Source: Palsa-504 sp963753195 (GTDB lineage Bacteria > Actinomycetota > Actinomycetes > Streptosporangiales > Streptosporangiaceae). Taken from it: DNA of 64,000 nt. Both the position numbers and the translations under genes were made by a program. The notes under the pieces were generated by a model. That model was not told the DNA's origin and made no database searches. It saw only the letters and a program-made list of their open reading frames with translations. Where the stretch lies: contig CAVWBH010000004.1 of the NCBI GenBank assembly GCA_963753195.1, positions 310,001 through 374,000 on the forward strand. The letters run 5' to 3'. Below, one piece after another: positions 8,520 through 17,762 of the stretch. Position 1 is the first letter of the stretch. Each line of letters begins with the position of its first letter.

Positions 8520-9347
8520 TTACCGCAGGCTGCGCCCGCACGTCAGCTCGATGGTGCCTGGAGGAAGGCAACGAAGGCCGGGAGGGCGGGCCGGGTCCTG
8601 GAACAAGAACCCGTGACCGCCTTCGTAGCCGTGCAGCTCGGCGCCGCGGATGCGCGATGCGATGCTGGTGCTGTTGCGGGCGGGCGCGATCCCGTCGTAG
8701 TTGCCGTAGCCCACCAGGGCCGGGCAGGTGATCACGCTGAGCCGGTCCCACACGTCATGGCCTTCGCGCGCTTGGAGCTGGGCCGCGCGGGCGGCCACGG
8801 CGTCCGGGTCCTGCTGATCTGGCCCGGCGGCGGTCAGCCGTTCAGCGATGGCCCGATCGACGGGGTGGGCTGCCAGCCACCGCTGGTCCCAGCGGCTATC
8901 CGCCAGCTTCAGCTCCGCTGCCACCCGTTGCTCCCGCGGGAGCTCCAGCAGCTCTTGCAGCGGATAGGAGGACCCGCCTTCGCCGCCGGCGGACGTGCAC
9001 GCCAAAGCCAGGCGCTCCACCCGGCCCGGATTGGTCACGGCGAACTCCTGCGCCACCATGCCGCCGAAGCTCACCCCGATCACCCGATAGGACTCCCACC
9101 CAGCGATCTCCACCAGGCCCGCGGCATCAGCCGCGACGTCCGCCATGGTGTACGGCCGCGTCACCGGGGCGCTGCGGCCAAAACCACGGTAATCCCACGC
9201 CAGCAAATCGAAACGGGCCGTGAGGGGATCAAGCAACGGCTGGACGTCCTGCAAGGTCAGCCCGGACCCGTTGCAAAACAGCAACCGGGGACCACTGCCC
9301 CGTTGCTCCCAATACAGCTCAACCCCATTAACCTGGGCCACCGGCAA
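8520..9347 (-). pseudogene. alpha/beta hydrolase, promoter displaced by IS66 and C-terminus frameshifted
   Basis: The protein frame has an alpha/beta hydrolase fold: LLFCNGSG (oxyanion region), AWDYRGFGRS, nucleophile elbow GVSFGGMV, and C-terminal catalytic His in EGGHGFLFQDP. The start is most likely TTG at 9347 (then PVAQVNGVELYW), preceded by GAGG. An IS66-type element is inserted in exactly this ribosome-site region. At the 3' end the in-frame tail (RPPGLRCLPPG) is unlike the family. Removing one C near 8590-8600 restores ...PAFVAFLQAPSS with a stop at 8544-8546, as expected for the last helix. Two independent lesions suggest decay, though the catalytic residues are intact. Confidence 0.75.
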
Positions 9348-9351
9348 CGCG

Positions 9352-9359
9352 CTTACCTC
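9352..9359. repeat. left 8-bp target site duplication of the IS66-type element
   Basis: CTTACCTC, identical to 11072-11079. Read on the minus strand it is GAGGTAAG and contains the GAGG of the interrupted gene's ribosome site. Confidence 0.9.
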
Positions 9360-11071
9360 GTGTCCATTCACAGGGTCTTTGAGCGACGCGCCGACGTTGC
9401 CTGGTGTTTGAACCTTTAGTGCAGGTTGAGCATGCTTGGGGCTCATGCCTGAGGAGCCGGGCCCGCCTGACGAGGTCGCGGGGCAGCGTGAGGTGCTGTC
9501 GCGGCTGCGGGCCGTGGTAGAGGCCAAGGATGCGGAGAACGCGGTGCTGCGGGCTGAGCTGGATGCCGAGCGGGAGCTGAGGCGGCGGCTGGAGCTGCGG
9601 CTGGCGGAGCTGGAACGGCGCCTGTCGATGGACAGCTGTGACTCGGGGACGCCCAGCTCGAAGGAGCGGATCGGGGCGAAGGAGGCGCGGCGGGCGCGGC
9701 AGCAGTCCGAGCGGGATCGGCGCGGGGACCGCAAGCGAGGCGGGCAGCCCGGGCACCGGGGCAAGGGCCTGGAACGGGACCCGGACCCGGACGAGACCAA
9801 AGACGCTGAGCCGCCGGCGCAGTGCCGCCGGTGCCAGGCCGGCCTGGGCGGCGCGCAGGCCGCGGGCTCGCGGTGGGCGCAGGTCATCGACGTGGAGGTC
9901 ATCCGGAAGGCGACCGAGTGGGCGCTGCCGGGACTGGAGTGCTCGTGCTGCGGGGCGGTCACGTTCGCGGGGCCGCCGCCGGGTGCGCACGCCGGCTCGG
10001 TGTGCTACGGGCCGGTGCTGAATGCCGCCGCGGTGGTGCTGACCGGGTACGGGAACGTGCCGCCCGAGCGTGCCGCGCAGGTGATGGCCATGCTGCTGGG
10101 GGTGCCGGTCTCATCGGGCTGGGTGGACAAGGCCAGCGGCCGGCTGGCGGCGCAGCTGGGCAAAGCCGGGTTCGGCGCGGCGATGCTCGCGGCCCTGGCG
10201 GGAGAGAAAGCGCTGGCCGCGGACGAGACCCCGGTGAACGTGCTGGACAGCAGCGCCCCACGGCCCGCCGGGCGGGAAGAAGAGGCAGAACAGGACCCCG
10301 AAGAGGAGAAGGCGGCTGCGGGCGCGCCGCACGTGCTGATCGTCCGGACCCCGGACGGGCGGCTGACCTGGCTGCAGGCTCTGGCCTCGCGGCGCAAGGG
10401 CGATGTCGCCGCGGGGATCCCGGCCGCGTTCACCGGGCTGCTGATGACCGACGGCTACACCGGTTACCAGCACCTGCTGACCCGGCTGGCCGGCATCCAG
10501 CAATGCTGCCAGCACATCATCAGGCGATGCCGGGCAGTCATCAAGCTCGGCCCCGGCGGCCTGCAGTCCTGGGCCGGCGACATCATCGCGATCCTCCGCC
10601 AGGCGCACCAAGCCGTGGACGACGCCCGCGCGCGCGGCAGCACCGCCCTCGGCGCGGACCTGCTGGACGAACTCCGGCAGCGCTACGACGAGGCCGCCAC
10701 CTTCGGCATCATCCACAACCGGCTGCGGGACTGGCACGAGGGGAACCACCCCGGCTATGCGCTGGGCTGCTGGCTGCGCGAGTACAAGGAGCAGGTCTTC
10801 CTGTTCACCCGCAACTTCGCCGTGGACTGGACGACCAACGTCGCCGAGCGCGGAGCGAAAGCCGCCAAGCGTCACCAGGCCGTCTCCGGCTACTGGCATT
10901 CGCTCGCCACCCTCGCCCGCTGGTGCCGCGTCAGAAGCTACCTGGACTCAGCCGCCGCCCACGGCATCACCGCACTCGACGCCATCCGCGACGCACTCAC
11001 CGGAAAACCCTGGCTACCGCCACTGCCCGCCGTCCGCTGACACCAATTCACAGCACCCCGTGAATGGACAC
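9360..11071 (+). mobile_element. complete IS66-family insertion sequence, TnpC-only (ISBst12-like)
   Basis: A 1,712-bp element bounded by inverted ends GTGTCCATTCACAGGGT (left) and the reverse complement of GTGTCCATTCACGGGGT (right). It is flanked by perfect 8-bp direct repeats, the duplication size typical of IS66. One transposase gene fills it. The accessory tnpA/tnpB genes of classical IS66 are absent, as in the ISBst12 subgroup. Intact ends and matching flanks indicate a recent insertion. Confidence 0.92.
9436..11040 (+). CDS. IS66 family transposase (TnpC)
   Basis: 534 residues. A leucine-rich coiled coil lies near the N-terminus (about 15-70: LRAVVEAKDAENAVLRAELD). The basic IS66 N-terminal domain follows, with KRGGQPGHRGKGLERDPDPDE and a zinc-finger-like CRRCQAGL ... 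CSCCGAVTF. The DDE catalytic domain starts with ADETPVNVL (about 255), continues with LMTDGYTGYQHLL, and ends with the glutamate region NVAERGAKAAKRHQAVSGYW. All catalytic acids appear present, so the enzyme is probably active. It cuts and pastes the element by recognising the GTGTCCATTCAC ends. Confidence 0.95.
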   Translation: MGLMPEEPGPPDEVAGQREVLSRLRAVVEAKDAENAVLRAELDAERELRRRLELRLAELERRLSMDSCDSGTPSSKERIGAKEARRARQQSERDRRGDRKRGGQPGHRGKGLERDPDPDETKDAEPPAQCRRCQAGLGGAQAAGSRWAQVIDVEVIRKATEWALPGLECSCCGAVTFAGPPPGAHAGSVCYGPVLNAAAVVLTGYGNVPPERAAQVMAMLLGVPVSSGWVDKASGRLAAQLGKAGFGAAMLAALAGEKALAADETPVNVLDSSAPRPAGREEEAEQDPEEEKAAAGAPHVLIVRTPDGRLTWLQALASRRKGDVAAGIPAAFTGLLMTDGYTGYQHLLTRLAGIQQCCQHIIRRCRAVIKLGPGGLQSWAGDIIAILRQAHQAVDDARARGSTALGADLLDELRQRYDEAATFGIIHNRLRDWHEGNHPGYALGCWLREYKEQVFLFTRNFAVDWTTNVAERGAKAAKRHQAVSGYWHSLATLARWCRVRSYLDSAAAHGITALDAIRDALTGKPWLPPLPAVR

Positions 11072-11079
11072 CTTACCTC
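11072..11079. repeat. right 8-bp target site duplication of the IS66-type element
   Basis: CTTACCTC, matching 9352-9359. Beyond it the flank (CCCGGCATGG...) is the original upstream region of the interrupted hydrolase gene. Confidence 0.9.
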
Positions 11080-11261
11080 CCCGGCATGGCTACCTGGCAT
11101 CCCGCCCTGGCCAGCCAGCCTAATAGGGATTGCCGCGGCTGCCCATGCCGTGCCAGATGGCGGCCAGGGGACCTTCGCCCTGTCGGCTGAGGCTTGGCGC
11201 GCTGCCCGCTGTCAGGCCCAAGGCAGGTGGTGACAGTCGAAGGAAGAGGGTGACCCGCGCG

Positions 11262-11349
11262 ATGCCTGCTGATTTCGCTGACCGTACCGATTTCGACAAT
11301 GCGAGCCGCGAGCTGCTCGCGCGGCTGGAGCCGGGAGTGATTTTAAGCG
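11262..11349 (+). pseudogene. N-terminal remnant of an alkylsulfatase-like gene
   Basis: After a ribosome site (GGAAGAGGG) an ATG starts MPADFADRTDFDNASRELLA, continuing RLEPGVI. This matches the characteristic start of linear alkylsulfatases (SdsA-like metallo-beta-lactamase fold enzymes), where FxDRxDFxxAxRGxIA...LxPxVI precedes the catalytic domain. The remaining roughly 600 residues are missing; the frame runs into unrelated sequence and then the reductase gene at 11389. The rest of 11080-11388 shows nothing else coding, but includes the original promoter side of the IS-interrupted hydrolase. Confidence 0.5.
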
Positions 11350-11388
11350 ACACATTACCGGTGTACCCATCGGCGGTACTCTTACGAA

Positions 11389-11937
<549 letters not shown>

Positions 11938-12205
11938 CCATCGGGCTTGACTCGAAAGGTTCGCCGCGCACCTCTCGGGCCTGGCCCTCGCCGTAAGGGC
12001 CGCCTGGACGGCCGGCCGGTAGTCGCCGCGCCAGCGTCATCCCGGCCCGCCCGGCCGGGCTCGTCACCGTCCAGGCTGACGGACCAGGTGCGGCCGGCCA
12101 GCCTGCCGGAGATCAACCTCCAAGGTGAGGCACGGCAAGCCCGGCCGCCCGGCAGAGGCCCAGGCGGAGAGCCAGGCCGTGCTGTCTCGCCTGGCCTGAA
12201 ACCAG

Positions 12206-12814
12206 TTGAGTGCAGGAGTAGACGGAGTTACGCTGATTACTCAGGAAATCAAGGAGCTGATGGTGGACCAGGAAGAGAAGGAGCGCCTCGAACGCCGAGC
12301 CGAAGAAGAGCTGAACAGGCAGTTCGGCGACGGGACCGTGCAGAAGGTCGAGGTGCTGCAGTACGGCGACGAACCTGCGATCGAGCCCGGCCAGGTGATG
12401 GTCCGGGTGATCCTCACTCCGACGGACGAAGATCCCGATGAGACGCTTCACGCATTTGAGAAAGCGCATCGTGGGGCTATCGAGGACCTGCGCACAAAGG
12501 CCGCCCAGAAGATGCCCTTCATCGGGCGCGTGCAATTCACGCTCCCCACCCAGCCCGGCCAGCGCAAGCATCCCGTCATCTCGATGTCTGTCAGCCCGCC
12601 GGATCGCACGGCCCCGGGCCGCAGCCTCACCCCGGTGATGGCACGGCTCGACCCCAGGGATGTTGAGGTCCTCGACGCCCTGATCACCGCTGGCATCGTC
12701 TCCAACCGCGCCGAAGGCGTCCGCTGGGCGCTAACCCGCATCCGCGAGCGCCCCGCCTATACCCAGCTCCGCGAGCACATCGACAAGATCGACGAACTCA
12801 AGGCCCAGCTCTGA
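12206..12814 (+). CDS. hypothetical protein with ribbon-helix-helix-like C-terminus
   Basis: The frame starts with TTG at 12206. The real start may be ATG at 12260 or GTG at 12263, both just after AAGGAG. The N-terminal third is a charged coiled coil (DQEEKERLERRAEEELNRQF), followed by a beta-rich middle (VMVRVILTPTDEDPDE). The C-terminus LDPRDVEVLDALITAGIV, SNRAEGVRWALTRIRERPAY resembles the helical part of ribbon-helix-helix or antitoxin-like proteins common in actinomycetes. Function unknown; no adjacent toxin gene is visible. Confidence 0.65.
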   Translation: MSAGVDGVTLITQEIKELMVDQEEKERLERRAEEELNRQFGDGTVQKVEVLQYGDEPAIEPGQVMVRVILTPTDEDPDETLHAFEKAHRGAIEDLRTKAAQKMPFIGRVQFTLPTQPGQRKHPVISMSVSPPDRTAPGRSLTPVMARLDPRDVEVLDALITAGIVSNRAEGVRWALTRIRERPAYTQLREHIDKIDELKAQL

Positions 12815-13108
12815 GCAAATCCCGTCCCGCCACCTGCGGCCCCAGCCCACCAGACAGCTACCGCAGGCCGGGCAGTGCAAAAAACGTCTAGGGCCCGTCA
12901 TGGATCAACCGAGGCCAATCCGTCAAGGATCAAGTGAAGCTAGGCACAAAGGCCAATGGCCAAGGCACACGACACCAAAGGAAAGCAGCCAAATGACCGC
13001 AAAGGCGCAAAACGTTAAAGGTGCATTATTTAGACCGTGCGGGACGGATCGGCTAAGACCGACACCGAGGGCTTGCCTGGAGCGGTATAAGTGGGTCATG
13101 ATGGCAGC
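12815..13108. other. intergenic stretch, lower GC, nothing assigned
   Basis: 294 nt with noticeably lower GC (aaaaaacgtc, caaaacgttaaaggtgcattattt). A short open frame exists but lacks a convincing ribosome site. It may hold the promoter of the small membrane protein that follows. Confidence 0.35.
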
Positions 13109-13357
13109 ATGATTGCTGCAGCCGTCCTTGTCGTTCTCTTAATAATCTTCATCGGGCGCTTCGCTGGCGGTGGCAAAAATAGCAAAGGTGTCCCCTCGGC
13201 GCGGCTGGCCGCTGTTCTTGCCGTGATCATCCTGATCTGGCTTGTCGTTACCGTGCGTAGCCCAAGCGAAGGCTCCAGCGTTGCCGGATACGGTGCTAAC
13301 GGCATATCTGAGGCAGTCACAGGTTTCGTAAATTTCCTACATGACCTTTTTAGATGA
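13109..13357 (+). CDS. small two-span membrane protein, hypothetical
   Basis: I choose the ATG at 13109 (MIAAAVLVVLLIIFIGRFAG), which starts directly with a membrane segment. A basic linker GGGKNSKGVPSARL precedes a second span (AAVLAVIILIWLVVTV), and a short outside tail ends NFLHDLFR. 82 residues. Unknown family. Its GC is below the surroundings, suggesting it was acquired together with its low-GC upstream region. Confidence 0.55.
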   Translation: MIAAAVLVVLLIIFIGRFAGGGKNSKGVPSARLAAVLAVIILIWLVVTVRSPSEGSSVAGYGANGISEAVTGFVNFLHDLFR

Positions 13358-13551
13358 TATTCCTGAATGGGCATGTAGCGCATGGCTGTTACAGAAGCTT
13401 TACGCCGTCCGGGGGGCGTAGGCCGACGGCGTGCCTCGCTGCGAGGATAACGGCGCAGGTTGGCGCTCGGTCCTCGCGTGGTCCACAGGGCGCCTGGCCC
13501 CGACCTGGCAGCTGATTTCCGCATGGGTGGGTTGAACCGTAGCTTTGTCAC

Positions 13552-14013
13552 ATGGAACGGCGCGCGGAAGGCGACCATGATCGCTCGGCAGGCATCTATG
13601 CCGCGGTCATCTCTGCGCTGATCGCAGGCGGCCACGCGAACTACGACCCGTGGCCGCCGGTGACCTACATCGACGCCACGGCGCGCTCTTCCGCTGGGCC
13701 GGTCGCGGTGAAGGACGTGGTTACCCAGGTCATCCCCGACGAGGTCCAGCACCGACTAGCCGAGGCATTGGCCGCCTATACGCACGTGCGCTTTGCGGAC
13801 GATCCTCAGTCGGTGATCCAGCCAGACAGCCGGGTCCGGGATCACGGTGTCCTCATCACGCTGGCACCGGTACCGCCCGACGGCAGCCCGGTGCAAATCG
13901 GGGCACAGTCTTACAGCGGCAACCTCGGCAGGACGAGCTGCACCTTCATCGTGGACAGGGCCGGGACACAGTGGCGGGTGACCGGCACCACCGGTGTCTA
14001 CAGTGCGTCCTGA
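13552..14013 (+). CDS. hypothetical protein
   Basis: 153 residues, no signal peptide or membrane segment. A helical N-terminus (GIYAAVISALIAGG) leads into beta-strand-rich sequence (HGVLITLAPVPPDGSPVQIG, CTFIVDRAGTQWRVTGTTG). The last part resembles small extracellular or immunity-like beta domains (cf. SnoaL/NTF2-type folds), but I cannot assign a family. Confidence 0.6.
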   Translation: MERRAEGDHDRSAGIYAAVISALIAGGHANYDPWPPVTYIDATARSSAGPVAVKDVVTQVIPDEVQHRLAEALAAYTHVRFADDPQSVIQPDSRVRDHGVLITLAPVPPDGSPVQIGAQSYSGNLGRTSCTFIVDRAGTQWRVTGTTGVYSAS

Positions 14014-14113
14014 ACGGCGGGCGGCAGGCACAAACGGACCGATGGCCGTGGCAGGCCGCGATCAGTTCGGCTCAACGTGGCAATGTCCACGAACCCCAGC
14101 CGCTGCGGGCCTG

Positions 14114-14767
14114 TTACCGGAGGGGTTCAGCCGCTGCGGCCCGCAGCCGGGCTACCGATCCGGCGGCGACCAGGGCCCATCCGGCGGCGGTCCTCGGCCT
14201 GCGCCGTTGCACGGCCCGGGCCACCCAGGGGACATGGATCACGGTGTTCGGGGCTCCGACAGCGATCGTGAGCACCGTCAGCCGCCGCGGCCAGCGCAGG
14301 CCCCACCACACGCCGATGACCATCCCCACGACAGTGGAAGCAAGCCTGTACTGGGGGGTGTCCGTGGCCCTGAAAAAGGGGGCGGACCGCGATAGGTGGC
14401 GCTCTAGGCGGCGGGCCGCGGGTGTCGGCGTCCCGGCGGCAGCCGGAGCCTTGGGGCCAGGCTCGGGCAACACCCCCTCCCTTTGCAGCCGCTGGATGTT
14501 CTGTTGCATGTTCTCTCGCACCTCGGCCGGGGTCGGCGCTTCCGTGCCCAGGCCCCACGCCACCAGCCCGTAGCCAGCAGCGCTCGTCCACGCGGCCAGG
14601 GCCCGCCACCGGCGCCCGGCGGCCCAGTGCCCGGCCCCGACAGCGGCCTGGGTAACAACCGGAGCGATATGAGGCACCCACCCGAGCATCCCCGGGGGCC
14701 TGGCCTCGTCCAGAATGGGCGGCAAGACCACCCGCAGCATCTGGGCCCAGCTGTCATCACGAGCCAT
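14114..14767 (-). CDS. hypothetical membrane protein
   Basis: Start taken at the ATG at 14767 (MARDDSWAQMLRVVLPPIL). 217 residues. Hydrophobic segments lie near HIAPVVTQAAVGAGHWAAG, ALAAWTSAAGYGLVAWGLG, and in the C-terminal half VVGMVIGVWWGL and LTVLTIAVGAPNTVI. A central amphipathic helix (AEVRENMQQNIQRLQREG) separates the halves. The 5' end, including the start codon and about 40 bp upstream, is shared with the TPR-type remnant at 17.7 kb, though the proteins differ after the first few codons. Confidence 0.55.
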   Translation of the reverse strand: MARDDSWAQMLRVVLPPILDEARPPGMLGWVPHIAPVVTQAAVGAGHWAAGRRWRALAAWTSAAGYGLVAWGLGTEAPTPAEVRENMQQNIQRLQREGVLPEPGPKAPAAAGTPTPAARRLERHLSRSAPFFRATDTPQYRLASTVVGMVIGVWWGLRWPRRLTVLTIAVGAPNTVIHVPWVARAVQRRRPRTAAGWALVAAGSVARLRAAAAEPLR

Positions 14768-14809
14768 CCCGGCATTGTCGCCCAGGCGGCGCGTGCGTGC
14801 CAAGCGCCC
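14751..14809. repeat. 59-bp gene-start repeat, copy A
   Basis: 52 of 59 positions match 17746-17804. It covers the first codons and untranslated leader of the minus-strand gene starting at 14767. Confidence 0.7.
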
Positions 14810-15429
14810 GCTCTGCCGCTACCCGGACGTTGCCGCCCGGCGGCAGGGCGGCGCTGATGCTCAGGTCCGGCCGCATCCGCGCTAGCGCCCTGTCGCTCAT
14901 CTGCTCAAGCGGGATCTCCTGGCCGGGCTGCGGGGCCCTGTCACCTCCTGCTCCCCCGTGCGGAAGTACCCCGCACCGGCGACTCAAGCTCGACCCTGGT
15001 GATCCCATCGACTACGAGTTCAACCTGGGGTCAGTGACAGCCACCATCCGTAGATCAATGGAGTCTGTCCGGCCAGTACTCCGCAATTCAGAATCACAGG
15101 TCAGCGTCCTGCTAGGTGTCCAGAATGGACGCCATAGTCCCGTACCGTCCGGTCAGTCCGTGAGAAAACTGTGAGAGATCCCTACCCCTGGACGACATCC
15201 CATTGGTGTTGGCTCTCAGCGAGGCTCCCGCGGTGATTATTACCGCTTAAGCGGTACTCGTAGTGACGTCGTTTGCGGCGGAGGGTGGCCGGGCCCTGCT
15301 CGTGGACTTCCAGCAACTGCTCGCCGAGGGCCATATCGGGCGGGCTCAGCACCGAGGCTCTCCGCTCACGCAAGAGCCCGCCAGGGATAGATAGCCTGGC
15401 GGACTCCGTGCAGCGAGTACTGTCGCGGT
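14810..15429. other. intergenic stretch with a perfect 16-bp palindrome
   Basis: Short open frames here are unconvincing. The notable feature is TACCGCTTAAGCGGTA at 15241-15256, a perfect palindrome that could be an operator. Nothing else is supported. Confidence 0.4.
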
Positions 15430-15668
15430 CTACTCGGCAGAGATCTGGGCACGCACCTCTTTGAGGTCGCTCTCAATCTTGGTGATCAGGCCAGGACCCT
15501 GGCCTGAGTGTCAGGCTCCTCGCCCGGTGCCGCATTCCAGTACGTGACCACCTTCCGGATCTCCTCGTGCCAGAAGGCGCGCTCCTGGTCAGGCGGGAGC
15601 TGGATGCCGAGGCGCTTGCGAAGCAGGCCCTGGGTGTTCTGGCCGCGAGGTCCCTGGTAGGGCGCCAT
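15430..15668 (-). pseudogene. small gene broken by a frameshift
   Basis: From ATG at 15668 the frame reads MAPYQGPRGQNTQGLLRKRL and ends at TGA near 15486. Shifting one base at that stop continues ...LITKIESDLKEVRAQISAE and stops at 15430-15432. The combined product, about 80 residues, is helical and charged in both halves, consistent with one original protein. Family not recognised. The ribosome site is weak. Confidence 0.4.
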
Positions 15669-15879
15669 ACACCCAAAGGATTCATGAATGCCCCGTGGCG
15701 GCCACCCAGAAGATGATTATATGTCTTTACCCGTTTTGTAACGCGAGAGACTCGGCCGCCTTTTGACCCGAGCAGCGGCGATCGTTGCGAAGGGAAGAGA
15801 GTGCGTATGGAAGGCGGCTTGCGCGCTTCAGCCGGGCATGTGCGCTGGCTCAGGGGTGCCAATGCGAGGTGCGAACGTA

Positions 15880-17301
15880 GTGCGTAAACGATCGGTGACC
15901 AATCCCGGCGACCCAGCTGGCGCTTCCGGGGCCGTCAGCGAAGGGCCAGCCGACCGGGAGGGTTCGGTGCCTCTTGCGGGCGGAACGGCCGCGGGTGACG
16001 GCTCGGATGCCGTCGGCGGACGGGACACGGCGAGCACGGGACCGCAGCCCATCATCGGCCCGGCCGCTTCCGGCGGCCAGACGCCCGTGGTCGTCGCCCA
16101 GCCCCAGCCGGGGGCCCCGCTCCCGGCCGACACGGTCGGGACCACCCATCCGCATCCGGGACCGCCCGGATCGGCCCGGTCGCGGTTCGCCCTAGGGAAC
16201 TGGCGCGTCCGGTGGCGGCTGGCCGCCGTGATCGCGGTGCCGTTGCTGATCGCGGTGGTGTTCGGTGCGCTGACCATCAGCAGGGACGTCAGCAACTGGC
16301 AGACGGCCGGCCGTGTTCAGCACCTCGCCCAGCTCAACAGCGCGGTGGTCAAGTACATCCAGGCAGTGGAAGATGAACGCGACTATTCAGTCGCCTCCAC
16401 CGCGAATAGGGGTGGCTTTCCCGCCAGCCTGAAGGCCGCACAGCGTGTCACCGATGGCGCCGCCGCAGAGGTCGCCGCCTTGGCGGATGGCATCACCGTC
16501 GGAGACGGCTATCAGCTCGCCGCGGTGCAGGCGGTGAACGCGGTACAAGTGAGCGCGGCAACCCTTCCGCTCGTCCGCGGGACGGTGGCCGACCCGGAAT
16601 CCCTCATGACGGCGATCATGCAGGTGTACACCGTGAACGTCATGCAGCCCGCGAACACATTCACCAGCATCGTCGGGAACGAGGCCAGCAGTACCGATCT
16701 CCGGCGCGACGTCACCGCACTAGGCGCACTGCTCCAGGTCCAAGACGCCAAGTCGGTTCAGCGGGCCATCATGCTGAGGGCGGTCAGTTTCCCGCAGCCG
16801 ACGCTGTCGCCCGACGACTATGCCAGCCTCCAGCAGGCACACCAGCAGGAAGTGGCGGATCTGGCCAACTTCAACGCATCGGTAGATCTCGCCGAGCAGC
16901 AGAACTACACCAACACGGTGAGCGGGCCGCCGGTCGATAGCGCCGCCCAGCAGGAATCACTCGCGGAGGCGTTGCTTACCGGCCCCTTGCCGCACACGCT
17001 CACCCCGCAGCAGGCGCGCATCCTGGCCGCGGCAAACGTGAACAACGACATGTCGTCCACCATCGGCAAGGTGCGGCAAGTCTCCGACGAACTGACCGGC
17101 AACATCTCCACGCTGGCCAATACGGCCAGGACCAATGCCAGCACGGGACTGCTGGTCACCAGCCTGGTGACGCTGCTGCTGCTGCTTGTGGTCCTGCTCA
17201 TCTTCACCATGGTGGCCCGCTCGCTGACCCGACCGCTGCGCAAGTTAGTATCTGCCGGTTTCTCGTCGCTAGCAGCACCCAATGCAGGGCCGCCCGCATG
17301 A
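15880..17301 (+). CDS. truncated nitrate/nitrite-sensing (NIT) domain sensor protein
   Basis: The GTG at 15880 follows GAGG and gives 473 residues; longer starts are possible. A basic, Pro-rich cytosolic leader precedes membrane span 1 (LAAVIAVPLLIAVVFGALTI). A roughly 270-residue NIT sensory domain follows (SAVVKYIQAVEDERDYSVAS, ... LLQVQDAKSVQRAIMLRAV), then span 2 (LVTSLVTLLLLLVVLLIFTM). After span 2 come ARSLTRPLRKL, the first residues of a HAMP domain, and then the frame stops. Family members continue with HAMP plus histidine kinase of about 500 more residues. No kinase or roadblock/GTPase operon follows, so output is lost or it acts as a sensor without a kinase. Confidence 0.75.
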   Translation: MRKRSVTNPGDPAGASGAVSEGPADREGSVPLAGGTAAGDGSDAVGGRDTASTGPQPIIGPAASGGQTPVVVAQPQPGAPLPADTVGTTHPHPGPPGSARSRFALGNWRVRWRLAAVIAVPLLIAVVFGALTISRDVSNWQTAGRVQHLAQLNSAVVKYIQAVEDERDYSVASTANRGGFPASLKAAQRVTDGAAAEVAALADGITVGDGYQLAAVQAVNAVQVSAATLPLVRGTVADPESLMTAIMQVYTVNVMQPANTFTSIVGNEASSTDLRRDVTALGALLQVQDAKSVQRAIMLRAVSFPQPTLSPDDYASLQQAHQQEVADLANFNASVDLAEQQNYTNTVSGPPVDSAAQQESLAEALLTGPLPHTLTPQQARILAAANVNNDMSSTIGKVRQVSDELTGNISTLANTARTNASTGLLVTSLVTLLLLLVVLLIFTMVARSLTRPLRKLVSAGFSSLAAPNAGPPA

Positions 17302-17384
17302 AGACCGTCATGAAATTGTCTCGCGACCCGCTGCTTAGGTCTGTTTGCGCAGCGGGTCAGCCTGCCCGTCCGCAGTGAGTCAGC

Positions 17385-17762
17385 CTATTGGGCTGTCCGG
17401 GAGCGACCGTGGTTTCCCGTATTGACCGGCCGATCGGGCACGCAGCGGGCACGCTGCATCCGCTCGGGTCCATAATGCTTAGGCCATGTTCTCGGCGGGA
17501 CGGCGCCATCGAACGACCTTCCGCTTCCGGCTGTCGTGAATACTCCTACGGCGGGTTCGGGGGAGGACACCCACACTTCAACCCGCACACCGTCTTCGAG
17601 AAACCCCGCCAAGGGTTTCAAAAGCGGCCGCGGCGTGCGCAGGAAGATGGCGAAGGTGGCCGAGACCCCGGTGTCGGGGTGGTCCTCGCCCAGGACGCGG
17701 CGGCGGCGGGCCAGGGTGTCTTCGTCGAGCTGCACGTGGGCCCTGCTGTCATCACCGGCCAT
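17385..17762 (-). pseudogene. truncated TPR_10-type tetratricopeptide protein
   Basis: Starting at ATG 17762 the frame reads MAGDDSRAHVQLDEDTLARR, then RRVLGEDHPDT, the hallmark repeat start of actinomycete TPR_10/NB-ARC-type proteins. The repeat breaks off after about 35 residues into unrelated, Pro/Arg-rich sequence with no further TPR. I regard it as a remnant. Its 5' end duplicates that of the gene at 14114-14767. Confidence 0.5.
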
